Assembly (NCBI RefSeq): GCF_018343715.1
Contig: NZ_JAGYPL010000001.1
Location: 186,001-250,000, forward strand
Source: Bacillus sp. FJAT-49711
Lineage (GTDB): Bacteria; Bacillota; Bacilli; Bacillales; Bacillaceae_C
Direction: 5' to 3'
DNA: 64,000 bases
Numbering within the stretch: position 1 is the stretch's first letter; every line of letters begins with the position of its first letter. Below are positions 35,838 through 44,383 of this stretch, piece after piece. The notes beneath the pieces were generated by a model that saw only the letters and a list, made by a program, of their open reading frames with translations, did not search any database and was not told the origin of the DNA. Made by a program: the position numbers and the translations under genes.

Positions 35838-35973
35838 CTGTTGATTTCCGTTACAGGCGGCTTCGCTTTCCGCGGGCGTGCCGGGAAGCCTCCTCGGCGC
35901 CTTAGGCGCCTGTGGGGTCTCCCCTGCCCCGTACTCCCGCAGGAGTCTTCGCCCCTTCCACTCCAATCAACAG
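35838..35973 (+). repeat. GC-rich repeat with inverted ends (family I, copy B)
   Basis: A 136-bp unit bounded by a perfect 9-bp inverted repeat CTGTTGATT/AATCAACAG. Inside are CGCTTTCCGCGGGCG, GCCTCCTCGGCGC, a self-complementary GGCGCCTTAGGCGCC, TGTGGGGTCTCCCC and ACTCCCGCAGGAGTCTTCGCC. Much richer in GC than its surroundings. Copies occur at 37123-37256 (inverted), 41889-42008, in the IS region at 23.9 kb, and as a fragment at 36811-36842. Confidence 0.75.
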
Positions 35974-36309
35974 ATTCCTTTACTTAGGCTAAATTTAAAA
36001 AGGTAAAATTCCTTAATAATAATAACTGGTTCCGGTTAGAAGTACAAACAGCCTTATAACACTAAAATAAGAGCTTAAAATCGCAATGATTTTAGCTCTT
36101 TTTTTTATTGATATATCAATGTTTTTCTATAAAAATACCCATTTTTAGTCATATAAATAACAACTATTTCCCACTTCTTACAATGAATGTTGTAAGGTAG
36201 TTAATACATAGGCAATTTAGCATACCAATTCGAATACCATTTCCCATACCAATCATTCAGTCAAAGTCTTGGAATAATGGGAATATCAGAAACAAATACT
36301 TATACTCAT
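35974..36309. other. intergenic stretch with one terminator-like hairpin
   Basis: No gene is visible. A hairpin AGAGCTTAAAATC/GATTTTAGCTCT followed by eight T residues lies at about 36067-36105 on the plus strand, though no plus-strand gene directly precedes it. Confidence 0.5.
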
Positions 36310-36506
36310 CTAATATTTAATGCGATTCTCACGCTGTCTGTTATAAATGTACTCTTGTTTTTTAAATGAGGAATATCTCGCTGCCATTCCGCCGATAAGC
36401 ATCAAAATACCACTAAACCAAGCGCCATAATTGTAGTAACCAAGAACAAAACACAGAATAGTTGCAAGGATTAAACCTATAGCCAAGAAAAACAATATTT
36501 TTTCAT
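36310..36506 (-). pseudogene. small two-helix membrane protein, probable frameshift at start
   Basis: The frame encodes two membrane helices (KILFFLAIGLILATILCFVLG and FSGILMLIGGMAARYSS) and a charged C-terminal tail (KKQEYIYNRQRENRIKY), resembling small DUF5316-like proteins in pattern only. The best start, ATG at 36506 with GGGGAGGG upstream, is out of frame: it reads six A residues after ATG and stops after nine codons. A seventh A would join it to the membrane frame. So this is either a one-base deletion, a sequencing error, or slippage-dependent expression. The in-frame alternative begins at 36615 without a ribosome-binding site. Confidence 0.5.
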
Positions 36507-36611
36507 ATGACCCTCCCCTTTTTATACCTATTTGGTCTGTTAACTGAATATTCCACCTTAATATTAAGTTTAACACAAAATATAAAAAACCTCTTAATAT
36601 GAAAAATAAAA

Positions 36612-36632
36612 GCACTGTAAATTGCAGTGCTA
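36612..36632 (-). terminator. minus-strand terminator-like hairpin
   Basis: AGCACTG and CAGTGCT form a perfect stem; on the minus strand it is followed by TTTTATTTTT. Confidence 0.5.
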
Positions 36633-37122
36633 ATTGTAATTAAATTTGATATTTTTTAAGATGCAATTTGATATATTTTTCCCCTGTTTGTACCTATGAA
36701 GAGATCCAGTTATAATAATAAGGGGGTTTTACCTTTTTTGCTGTCTAATTATAGTATTAAAACGAGTGCTGTGGTATGTAGGAAGTTTTAGTCGATTTTT
36801 AGTAGTTGCCCATTGATTGGAGCGGAAGACTGCGACTCCTAATCGGCTAAAGATGGACACGTCCTGTGGATACTGGGACCTTAGAAACCGTATAAGGTAA
36901 CCGACTTACTTAACACCTTATTTGAATCAGTTTAGTATGTTGGATCCTTGAGATTGTGTATAAGAAAGTGGAATAGATAAGGTACTGTGAAGACTTCTTT
37001 GAAATTTGATTTTAGGATGACCTTGTTGCTTCGAATTCAGTTGCTCAAATCCCCACAAATAATGAGCGCCAATATCCCTTTTTTATCTAACTATGTCAGA
37101 AGCTGATACAAGTTTATTAAGA
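36633..37122. other. intergenic stretch, repeat fragment only
   Basis: No reading frame or RNA gene could be supported. At 36811-36842 a fragment, TTGATTGGAGCGGAAGACTGCGACTCCT in pattern, is one end of the GC-rich repeat in the orientation of the 37.1-kb copy. Confidence 0.55.
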
Positions 37123-37256
37123 CTGTTGATTGGAGCGGAAGGCCCTGAGACTCCTGCGGGAGTACGAAACAGGGGAGACCCCACAGGCGCGCCAAGCGCC
37201 GAGGAGGCTCCCCGTACCGCCCGCGGAAAGCGAAGGGCCTGGAGCGCAAATCAACA
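37123..37256 (-). repeat. GC-rich repeat with inverted ends (family I, copy C)
   Basis: Inverted relative to the 35.8-kb copy. Ends are TGTTGATT and AATCAACA. It shares GAGCGGAAGG, GACTCCTGCGGGAGT, GGGGAGACCCCACAGGCGC, GCGCCGAGGAGGCTCCC and CCGCGGAAAGCG. A reading frame across it is an artefact of high GC content. Confidence 0.75.
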
Positions 37257-37302
37257 ACTCAGTTTAAGAGTAAGTGACCTTCTAAATATCCCCCCTCTTT
37301 TG

Positions 37303-38205
37303 TCATTTCTTAAAATGTTGAACAATTTTTTCGGCGAGTATATGTGACTCTATATCACTTTCATATCCATTGTATGGTTGACCCTCATTTCGAACTAGTT
37401 CTAAAAAATGAGCAATGATATGGTGGAAGCCTCTTTTTTCGAGTGTAGGCTGCCAGTCATCACTTCCATAGTCAAGGACTTTCTTGTCTTTATGTGAAGT
37501 AATATTACTAACATTTATTACTTTTCGCGTCTCATCTGAGCTCATTACCTCCACCATTTCTTCTGTAGTTCCAGCATCGCGATTCATAATTCCAATCGCC
37601 GTTCCTTCCCGTGATTCAAGTTGCAAGGATACGTGATGAAGCATTCCGCCATGCTGTTTTCCACGAATAATAACATCTTCAACCGTATAAGGTAATAATT
37701 CGAGTAAAGTATCAATAACATGAATAAAATCATCAAAAATAAAAGTTCTTGTATCTGCAGGATGATGTCCACGATTTTTCTGCATGATGATCATATTTGG
37801 GCTCGGTAACTCTTTTAGCTTTTTGTATGAGGGCGCATATCTGCGATTAAAACCAACCTTGAGAATAAGTCCTTTTATTTTTGCTTTTTCAATAAGTCTA
37901 TTTGAGGACTCAGCAAAATAAGTGATGGGTTTATCGACATATACGTGGATTCCGTTATCCAATAGTTGATCAATAATTGCTTCATGGGATTCAGTTGTAC
38001 TATGAATAAATGCTGCTTTGATGCCACTTGCCAATAACGCATCAATCTGTTGATAAGTATGATTTATTCGATATGTAGCGGCAATATCGGCCAACGTTTT
38101 TTCATTACGCGTATAAACATGGAGTTCAACCCCTTTCTTTTGCGTTAATATAGGTAAGTAAGCTTTCTTTGCGATATCTCCTATCCCAATCATCCCAATT
38201 TTCAT
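37303..38205 (-). CDS. Gfo/Idh/MocA family oxidoreductase
   Basis: A 300-residue NAD(P)-binding oxidoreductase. The N-terminal Rossmann motif is IGMIGIGDIAKKAYLP; VYVDKPIT contains the catalytic-type EKP/DKP lysine; GFNRRYAPSYKKL follows, and the C-terminal alpha/beta domain ends in a helix. The family reduces or oxidises sugars, inositols or biliverdin, and members cannot be assigned a substrate from sequence. AAAGGTGATT lies just before the ATG at 38205. It stands alone between repeats and lcfA and is not part of the B. subtilis order that I recall. Confidence 0.88.
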   Translation of the reverse strand: MKIGMIGIGDIAKKAYLPILTQKKGVELHVYTRNEKTLADIAATYRINHTYQQIDALLASGIKAAFIHSTTESHEAIIDQLLDNGIHVYVDKPITYFAESSNRLIEKAKIKGLILKVGFNRRYAPSYKKLKELPSPNMIIMQKNRGHHPADTRTFIFDDFIHVIDTLLELLPYTVEDVIIRGKQHGGMLHHVSLQLESREGTAIGIMNRDAGTTEEMVEVMSSDETRKVINVSNITSHKDKKVLDYGSDDWQPTLEKRGFHHIIAHFLELVRNEGQPYNGYESDIESHILAEKIVQHFKK

Positions 38206-38285
38206 TTTAATCACCTTTAACATATATATTTTGATTCCTATATCTATAATTATATAAAGAAAGTATTATTCCTTCATGAAAAAAT

Positions 38286-38314
38286 TGAATGAAGGATATT
38301 CTTATCATATAATG
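38286..38314 (+). promoter_or_regulatory. sigma-A promoter of lcfA with FadR half-site
   Basis: TTGAAT at 38286-38291, 17-nt spacer, TATAAT at 38309-38314. TGAATGA at 38287-38293 equals the left half of the FadR operator and overlaps the -35 box; the right half is poor. A separate inverted repeat TCCTTCAT/ATGAAGGA spans the same place. Confidence 0.6.
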
Positions 38315-38366
38315 TAGGGGAGATGTTATAATTTTCAAACTGTTCATTAAAACGAGGGGGGATTGT

Positions 38367-40064
38367 ATGGAAAAGAAGCCATGGTTGAAACTGTATCCTG
38401 AATCAATACCAACAACGTTAGAATATGAACCGAAAACTGTCCAATCTTATTTAACAGAAGCAGCAAAATCGTATCCCGATAAAACGGCCGTCCATTTTAT
38501 GGGTAAGGAAATGACCTTCAAGGAGATATATGATTGTGCTTTAAAGATGTCTAATTATCTTCGTGGCATTGGCATTGAAAAAGGAGATCGTGTTGCTATA
38601 ATGCTTCCAAATTGTCCACAAGCTGTTATTAGTTATTATGGTGTTTTGTATGCAGGAGGAGTGGTTGTACAAACGAATCCTCTTTATACAGAGAGGGAAC
38701 TTGAGTATCAAATGAAAGATTCTAGGGCAAAAGCGATTATTTCACTAGATATTCTATATCCACGTATTTCGAAAGTAATGAAAAATACAAAGCTTGAAAA
38801 TATAATTGTAACCGCTATCAAGGACTATTTGCCTTTTCCTAAAAATATTATCTATCCGTTTATTCAAAAAAGAAATACCGGGATTGTTGTCAATGTAAAA
38901 CATGAAGGAAATCAACATTTATTTAAAAATATTATGGCAGAGGCTAATCCTACTTATTATGAATATGAGTTTGACTATGATAATGATTTAGCTCTCCTTC
39001 AATATACAGGGGGAACAACAGGGTATCCGAAAGGAGTCATGCTCACTCACAAAAACTTGATTGCAAACGCTACTGCCTGTGATGCTTGGCTTTATGAAGC
39101 GAAAAAAGGAGAAGAAACCATTCTAGGATTATTACCTTTCTTCCATGTATATGGTATGACAACAGTATTAATTTTGGCGGTCATGCAAGGATATAAAATG
39201 CTTCTCCTGCCAAAATTCGACGTTGATACTACGCTGAAAACAATTCACAAACAACGTCCAACCATTTTTCCAGGTGCCCCAACCATATATATAGGTATAT
39301 TAAACCATCCTGATCTTCACAAGTATGATCTTTCCTCCATTGAATCGTGTTTAAGTGGATCCGCACCACTTCCTGTAGAAGTCCAGCAAAAATTTGAGGA
39401 AGTTACTGGAGGCAAGCTAGTTGAAGGATATGGATTAACAGAATCATCTCCAGTCACACATGCTAATTTTATTTATGGACAGAAAAGGGTGAAAGGCAGT
39501 ATCGGAGTTCCATGGCCAGACACAGAGGCAGTGATCATTTCCGCTGAAACAGGAGAACCCGCTCAGCCGCGTGAAATAGGCGAAATTGCAGTTAAAGGTC
39601 CCCAAATTATGAAAGGGTATTGGAACAGGCCAGAAGATACCGCTGCTACCTTTAAGGATGGGTGGTTATTAACGGGGGATATGGGTTATATGGATGAGGA
39701 AGGTTTTTTCTATGTAGTGGATAGAAAGAAAGATATGATAATCGCTGGAGGCTTTAATATATATCCAAGGGAAATTGAAGAAGTCCTTTATGAGCATCCA
39801 GCCATTCAAGAATTAGTTGTTGCTGGAGTACCTGATGCTTATCGTGGTGAAACCGTAAAGGCATATATTGTGTTAAAGGAAGGGGCGAAAGCAACGGAGG
39901 AAGAACTTGATGAATATGCACGAAAATATTTGGCGGCTTACAAAGTACCAAGAATCTATGAATTTCGTAAAGAATTGCCTAAAACCGCTGTTGGTAAAAT
40001 ACTGCGCCGCGTTTTGGTGGATGAAGAAAGAAATAAATTGCATCATGATGAAAAACTCGGTTAA
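38367..40064 (+). CDS. lcfA: long-chain fatty-acid–CoA ligase
   Basis: A 565-residue adenylate-forming enzyme. The AMP-binding motif YTGGTTGYPKGVMLTH is near residue 214, the A5-type GYGLTESSPV near 360, the hinge GDMGYMDEEGFFYVVDRKKDMI near 435-455, and the C-terminal Lys in PKTAVGKILRR. It activates fatty acids to acyl-CoA for beta-oxidation. Gene order with fadR, fadB, etfB and etfA matches the FadR regulon of B. subtilis. ATG at 38367 follows GAGGGGGG. A strong terminator follows, so fadR is read mainly from its own promoter. Confidence 0.95.
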   Translation: MEKKPWLKLYPESIPTTLEYEPKTVQSYLTEAAKSYPDKTAVHFMGKEMTFKEIYDCALKMSNYLRGIGIEKGDRVAIMLPNCPQAVISYYGVLYAGGVVVQTNPLYTERELEYQMKDSRAKAIISLDILYPRISKVMKNTKLENIIVTAIKDYLPFPKNIIYPFIQKRNTGIVVNVKHEGNQHLFKNIMAEANPTYYEYEFDYDNDLALLQYTGGTTGYPKGVMLTHKNLIANATACDAWLYEAKKGEETILGLLPFFHVYGMTTVLILAVMQGYKMLLLPKFDVDTTLKTIHKQRPTIFPGAPTIYIGILNHPDLHKYDLSSIESCLSGSAPLPVEVQQKFEEVTGGKLVEGYGLTESSPVTHANFIYGQKRVKGSIGVPWPDTEAVIISAETGEPAQPREIGEIAVKGPQIMKGYWNRPEDTAATFKDGWLLTGDMGYMDEEGFFYVVDRKKDMIIAGGFNIYPREIEEVLYEHPAIQELVVAGVPDAYRGETVKAYIVLKEGAKATEEELDEYARKYLAAYKVPRIYEFRKELPKTAVGKILRRVLVDEERNKLHHDEKLG

Positions 40065-40079
40065 TAAAATGGAAATTAT

Positions 40080-40100
40080 GAGCCGAAGCGGCTCTTTTTT
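40080..40100 (+). terminator. terminator of lcfA
   Basis: GAGCCG, loop AAG, CGGCTC, then six T residues. Confidence 0.88.
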
Positions 40101-40109
40101 GGATTTTGC

Positions 40110-40320
40110 TGTCCAGCTACGGCGCCTAATAACTAGTAAATTTTTTGTTCTTATAGCTTGCTTAGTCAACATCAATTTGTTCTAAAGGCTTAGCGTGTTA
40201 TGGCACGTCAAACGCCGAAGAACATATGTTGACTAAAAATCGCCACGTGTATTGTGGAAAAACCAACGGACCACATTTTGTCCATTGATAAGCAAGGTGC
40301 TTGTGCTTTTCTTTGTTGAG
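40110..40320 (-). repeat. extragenic repeat family II, inverted copy
   Basis: The 370-bp gap before fadR starts with GCTGTCCAGCTACGGCGCC and ends GCAAGGTGCTTGTGCTTTT, the reverse of the 13.8-kb copy. An 11-bp inverted repeat TTAGTCAACAT (40162-40172) and ATGTTGACTAA (40226-40236) lies in the middle. No gene is visible. Confidence 0.55.
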
Positions 40321-40325
40321 GATAC

Positions 40326-40354
40326 TTGACATAAAAAAAAACAGTCTTTATCAT
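40326..40354 (+). promoter_or_regulatory. sigma-A promoter of fadR
   Basis: TTGACA at 40326-40331, exact 17-nt spacer, TATCAT at 40349-40354. The FadR operator begins 8 bp downstream, covering the expected transcription start. Confidence 0.85.
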
Positions 40355-40361
40355 AGAGATA

Positions 40362-40379
40362 TGAATGAACAATCATTCA
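40362..40379. promoter_or_regulatory. FadR operator
   Basis: TGAATGAACAATCATTCA is a near-perfect 18-bp palindrome and fits the FadR consensus of Bacillus. Bound FadR would block the promoter; long-chain acyl-CoA releases it. Confidence 0.9.
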
Positions 40380-40434
40380 TTTTAAGCAATGAAGCTCTGA
40401 ATATGTTGTGATGAGCAGTAAGTAGGTGAACTTG

Positions 40435-41019
40435 ATGAAAAGAAATAAACCGAAGTATAAACAAATAATTGATGCAGCAGTAATTGTCATTGCTGAAAAT
40501 GGCTATCATCAATCACAAGTTTCAAAAATTGCGAAGCAAGCTGGAGTAGCGGATGGTACAATCTACCTTTATTTTGAGAATAAAGAAGATATATTAATAT
40601 CCGTTTTCCGCGAAAGAATGGGTTACTTCGTCGAAAAAATGAAAGAAGTTATTGCAGGAAAAGAAATGGCAGCAGAGAAATTATTAGTCATGATCGAAAA
40701 CCATTTTATGATCCTTTCGAAAGATAGAAACTTAGCTATTGTAACTCAACTAGAGTTAAGACAGTCAAACAAAGAGCTTAGAATGAAAATTAATGAAGTT
40801 TTAAAAGAGTATTTGCATGTCGTTGATGATATTTTACGCTTTGGACAAGAACGAGGCGAATTTGATAAGAGTATGGATATACGTCTTGCACGACAAATGA
40901 TATTTGGAACGATGGACGAAACCGTCACAACTTGGGTCATTAATGATCAAAAATATGATTTAGTTTCGCTTGCGCCTTCTGTTCATAGTCTACTTTTACA
41001 TGGATGTGCGACAAGATAA
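40435..41019 (+). CDS. fadR: TetR-type fatty-acid metabolism regulator FadR
   Basis: A 194-residue repressor, the same length as B. subtilis FadR. The N-terminal helix-turn-helix reads IIDAAVIVIAENGYHQSQVSKIAKQAGVADGTIYLYF, and the effector domain contains LAIVTQLELRQSN and QMIFGTMDETVTTWV. It represses fatty-acid degradation genes until long-chain acyl-CoA binds. ATG at 40435 has AGGTG 7 nt upstream; the longer frame starts inside the site. The operator at 40362-40379 points to autoregulation. fadB follows after 22 bp. Confidence 0.95.
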   Translation: MKRNKPKYKQIIDAAVIVIAENGYHQSQVSKIAKQAGVADGTIYLYFENKEDILISVFRERMGYFVEKMKEVIAGKEMAAEKLLVMIENHFMILSKDRNLAIVTQLELRQSNKELRMKINEVLKEYLHVVDDILRFGQERGEFDKSMDIRLARQMIFGTMDETVTTWVINDQKYDLVSLAPSVHSLLLHGCATR

Positions 41020-41041
41020 AATGGTCAAGGAGTGAAAAGAA

Positions 41042-41815
41042 ATGTCATACTTATCTTTTGAAAAAGATGGAAATGCCGCCATTATTACGATTAATCGGCC
41101 ACCTGCAAATGCGCTATCATCCGAATTGATTCTAGATATTGGCAGTTTGCTTGATCAATTGGAGCAAGATGCGGAAGTACGGGCAATTTTACTTCATGGT
41201 GAAGGTCGGTTTTTTTCTGCAGGTGCTGATATAAAAGAGTTTACCCGTATTGCGAATGGAGAGGAATTTTCAAAACTTGCAGTAAATGGGCAAGAAGTCT
41301 TTGAAAAAATAGAAAACTTTCCAAAGCCAATTATTGCAGCGATCCATGGGGCTGCTTTAGGCGGTGGACTCGAACTTGCAATGGCTTGTCATATTAGGAT
41401 TGTTAGTGAAAATGCGAAGCTCGGTTTACCTGAATTACAGTTAGGTTTGATTCCTGGATTTGCTGGTACTCAGCGGCTCCCGCGATTAGTGGGAACAGCT
41501 AAAGCTGCTGAAATGCTATTTACAAGTGATCCGTTATCGGGGATTGATGCTGTGAGATGGGGCTTAGCTAATCTTGCGTTCCCTGAGGAGCAGCTTGTAA
41601 ACAAAGCAAAAGATATGGTGCGTAAAATTGCAGCTAAGAGTCCCATCGCATTAAAAGCTGCGATTGAATTACTTCAATATAATAAGGATGATGAGTTTTA
41701 TAAAGGGGTAAGGCAAGAAGCTAAAGCATTCGGTTTCGTATTTGATTCAGAGGATAGCAAAGAAGGAATTCGTGCCTTTCTTGATAAACGTCAACCTAAA
41801 TTTACAGGCAAGTGA
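41042..41815 (+). CDS. fadB: enoyl-CoA hydratase
   Basis: A 257-residue crotonase-fold enzyme. The oxyanion-hole segments are FFSAGADIKEFT and AIHGAALGGGLELAMACH; catalytic Glu residues are likely in LPELQLGLIPGFAGTQRLPRLVG. The C-terminal helices form the trimer contact. It hydrates trans-2-enoyl-CoA in beta-oxidation. AAGGAGTG precedes the ATG. Downstream of fadR and in B. subtilis co-transcribed with etfBA; here a repeat-filled 400-bp gap separates it from etfB. Confidence 0.92.
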   Translation: MSYLSFEKDGNAAIITINRPPANALSSELILDIGSLLDQLEQDAEVRAILLHGEGRFFSAGADIKEFTRIANGEEFSKLAVNGQEVFEKIENFPKPIIAAIHGAALGGGLELAMACHIRIVSENAKLGLPELQLGLIPGFAGTQRLPRLVGTAKAAEMLFTSDPLSGIDAVRWGLANLAFPEEQLVNKAKDMVRKIAAKSPIALKAAIELLQYNKDDEFYKGVRQEAKAFGFVFDSEDSKEGIRAFLDKRQPKFTGK

Positions 41816-41888
41816 TTGAATAAAATAGACTCTAGGAATAATAATGACAGTGAAAAAGTACATTTAAAGTAGAATTCCTTATACTAGT

Positions 41889-42008
41889 TTGTTAATTTGC
41901 TTTCTAGGCGCATCGCTTTCCGTGGGAGGGGTAAGGGGCTTCCTCGGCGTAAGCGCTTGTGGGAACTCTCTGTCCATACCCGCAGCGGTTTTCCGCTCCA
42001 ATCAACAA
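41889..42008 (+). repeat. GC-rich repeat (family I, copy D)
   Basis: A diverged copy: starts TTGTTAATTTGC, contains CATCGCTTTCCGTGGG, GGGGCTTCCTCGGCGTAAGCGC and TTGTGGGAACTCTC, ends CCGCTCCAATCAACAA. It fills most of the fadB-etfB gap and may uncouple their transcription. Confidence 0.65.
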
Positions 42009-42156
42009 TATTGAAAACCATTGTTGCTTCCTAATTTAGATAGAAAAATAGGATTTGATTTGTTTTGCATAAATAAGAAACAAATAATTCTACGAATATA
42101 AGAAAATATCCCCTTTTTAAATGTAAGAAGAGATATAAAAAGTGTGACAAGAAAAT

Positions 42157-42191
42157 TTGACCATCGGACTCAGTGAATGCATAGACTCTAT
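42157..42191 (+). promoter_or_regulatory. possible etfB promoter with FadR half-site
   Basis: TTGACC at 42157-42162 and CATAGA at 42180-42185 are 17 bp apart, a weak match. TGAATGCATA at 42174-42183 agrees with the left half of the FadR operator only. Confidence 0.35.
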
Positions 42192-42214
42192 TAGATTCCC
42201 AGGAGGTTTGTTCA

Positions 42215-42979
42215 ATGAATATTTTTGTAATCATGAAAAGAACTTTTGATACAGAAGAAAAGATTTCTATTTCCGGCGGTAAAATTAATGAAGATGGTGC
42301 TGAATTTATTATTAATCCTTATGATGAATATGCTATAGAAGAAGCTATTCAAGTCCGCGATGAACACGGCGGGGAGGTAACAGTTGTTACAGTAGGTGGA
42401 GAAGATGCGGAAAAGCAACTTAGAACTGCTTTGGCAATGGGTGCAGATAAAGCAGTATTAATCAATATTGAAGATGATATTGATGAAAGCGATCAGTATA
42501 CGATATCTACTATTATCGGAGAATATTTAAAAGATAAAGAGGTAGATTTAATTCTAGCTGGAAATGTTGCAATTGATGGCGGCTCCGGCCAAATAGGTCC
42601 TAGAGTTGCAGATATACTAGGAATTCCACATGTTACGACTATTACGGAGTTAGAAATTAGTGGAGATAAGGTATTGCTGACTAAAGATGTAGAAGGTGAT
42701 TCTGAAATTATTGAAACATCTTTACCTTTGCTGGTTACAGCACAGCAAGGTTTAAATGATCCGCGCTATCCTTCTCTTCCGGGAATTATGAAAGCCCGAA
42801 AGAAACCATTGGAAGAACTTGAACTTGATGATTTGGATTTAGAGGAAGAAGATGTTGAGGCAAAGACAGAAACGATTGAAATATTTCTCCCACCTGCAAA
42901 GGATGCTGGGAGAATATTGGAAGGTGATATTGAAACGCAAGTGAAGGAACTTGCAGGCTTGTTAAAAAGAATAGTATAA
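42215..42979 (+). CDS. etfB: electron transfer flavoprotein beta subunit
   Basis: A 254-residue protein. N-terminal NIFVIMKRTFDTEEKI, the AMP-binding region AIEEAIQVRDEHGGEVTVVTVG, LAGNVAIDGGSGQIGPRVAD and the C-terminal LPGIMKARKKPLEEL loop (the recognition loop that contacts dehydrogenases) are visible. With EtfA it takes electrons from acyl-CoA dehydrogenases to the quinone pool. CCAGGAGG lies before the ATG. etfA follows after 13 bp. Confidence 0.95.
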   Translation: MNIFVIMKRTFDTEEKISISGGKINEDGAEFIINPYDEYAIEEAIQVRDEHGGEVTVVTVGGEDAEKQLRTALAMGADKAVLINIEDDIDESDQYTISTIIGEYLKDKEVDLILAGNVAIDGGSGQIGPRVADILGIPHVTTITELEISGDKVLLTKDVEGDSEIIETSLPLLVTAQQGLNDPRYPSLPGIMKARKKPLEELELDDLDLEEEDVEAKTETIEIFLPPAKDAGRILEGDIETQVKELAGLLKRIV

Positions 42980-42992
42980 GGAGGGAATAAGC

Positions 42993-43976
42993 ATGGCGAA
43001 AAAAGTGCTCGTACTAGGTGAACTGCGAGAAGGTTCTTTAAGAAACGTATCATTTGAAGCGATTACAGCCGGTAAACAAATTGCAAATGGCGGAGAAGTT
43101 GTTGCTGTTTTAGTCGGAGATCACATCGGAAATCTTGGGGAAGAAATGATTCAATATGGAGCAGATCGTGTTTTAACTGTTGAGGATGAGAAGTTGAAAC
43201 ATTACACTTCGGATGGTTATTCCCAGGCTCTCCTTTCAATTATTGACGAGGAAAATCCTGAAGGGATTGTATTCGGACACACAGCCCTCGGGAAAGATCT
43301 TTCTCCTAAAATTGCCAGCAAACTAAACATTGGCCTTATTTCAGACGTTACTGCCATTGAAGTAAAAGATGATGATAATATTTTTACAAGACCCATCTAT
43401 TCTGGAAAAGCATTCGAAAAGAAAAAAATAATCGATGGTATTGTTTTTATTACAATACGTCCAAATAATATTGATTCATTAAGAAAAGATGAAAACAAAA
43501 CAGGAGAAATTCAATCCATGTCGGTTGAAATAAAGGATTTACGAACAATTATTAAAGAAGTAGTTAAGAAGACAAGCGAAGGTGTTGACTTATCAGAGGC
43601 GAAAGTCATTATTGCTGGTGGTCGCGGAGTAAAAAGTGCTGAAGGGTTCGAACCGCTTCAAGAATTAGCTAATGTTCTTGGGGGGGCTGTTGGTGCATCT
43701 CGAGGTGCATGTGATGCGGACTATTGTGATTATTCTCTGCAAATAGGGCAAACTGGCAAGGTAGTGACACCAGATTTGTACATTGCATGTGGAATTTCAG
43801 GAGCTATTCAACATTTAGCTGGCATGTCCAATTCTAAAGTTATTGTTGCCATTAATAAGGACCCTGAGGCAAATATCTTTAATGTAGCTGATTATGGCAT
43901 TGTTGGTGATCTTTTTGAAGTGGTTCCACTCTTAACTGAGGAATTTCGTAGAATGAAAGCAGGCTCTCCAAATTGA
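42993..43976 (+). CDS. etfA: electron transfer flavoprotein alpha subunit
   Basis: A 327-residue subunit that holds FAD. The N-terminal domain starts KKVLVLGELREGSLRNVSFEA; the C-terminal FAD domain has IIAGGRGVKSAEGF, GAVGASRGACDADY, QIGQTGKVVTPDLYIACGISGAIQHLAGM and AINKDPEANIFNVADYGIVGD, the ETF alpha signature. AAGGAGGG precedes the ATG. Confidence 0.96.
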   Translation: MAKKVLVLGELREGSLRNVSFEAITAGKQIANGGEVVAVLVGDHIGNLGEEMIQYGADRVLTVEDEKLKHYTSDGYSQALLSIIDEENPEGIVFGHTALGKDLSPKIASKLNIGLISDVTAIEVKDDDNIFTRPIYSGKAFEKKKIIDGIVFITIRPNNIDSLRKDENKTGEIQSMSVEIKDLRTIIKEVVKKTSEGVDLSEAKVIIAGGRGVKSAEGFEPLQELANVLGGAVGASRGACDADYCDYSLQIGQTGKVVTPDLYIACGISGAIQHLAGMSNSKVIVAINKDPEANIFNVADYGIVGDLFEVVPLLTEEFRRMKAGSPN

Positions 43977-44005
43977 GCAAATGATTAGCGTGTTCTAATG
44001 GATGA

Positions 44006-44014
44006 TGGTATACT
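44006..44014 (+). promoter_or_regulatory. extended -10 promoter of trxA
   Basis: TGGTATACT is an extended -10 element (TG-n-TATACT), 40 bp before the trxA ATG; no good -35 was seen. Confidence 0.5.
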
Positions 44015-44054
44015 TGCGCTATGTTAGGAATGTATCAATAAGGAGGTATGAAAT

Positions 44055-44369
44055 ATGGCAATTATGCACGCAACTGATGAAAGCTTTTCCACTGAAACAA
44101 GTGAAGGCGTCGTATTAGTGGACTTTTGGGCACCTTGGTGTGGTCCATGTAAAATGATTGCTCCTGTTTTGGAGGAACTCGATGCAGAACTTGGTGAAAA
44201 GGCAAAAATCGTTAAAGTAGACGTTGATGATAACCAAGAAACTGCAAGTAAATTCGGTATTATGAGTATTCCAACATTGGTCGTCCTCAAAAACGGTGAG
44301 CTTGTTGATAAAACTGTAGGTTTCCAACCAAAAGAGGCACTAGCAGAATTGGTGAATAAACATCTATAA
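44055..44369 (+). CDS. trxA: thioredoxin
   Basis: A 104-residue protein with the redox motif [10 protein letters not shown], the cis-Pro segment [12 protein letters not shown] and the C-terminal [16 protein letters not shown]. It reduces cytoplasmic disulfides and serves ribonucleotide reductase and other partners. AGGAGG precedes the ATG. A strong terminator follows. Confidence 0.97.
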   Translation: MAIMHATDESFSTETSEGVVLVDFWAPWCGPCKMIAPVLEELDAELGEKAKIVKVDVDDNQETASKFGIMSIPTLVVLKNGELVDKTVGFQPKEALAELVNKHL

Positions 44370-44383
44370 GAAATAAGGAATGC

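Noticed and set aside
37093-37347. 84-codon plus-strand reading frame rich in Gly, Ala, Pro and Arg
   Set aside because: It lies across the GC-rich repeat; composition reflects the repeat and there is no ribosome-binding site.
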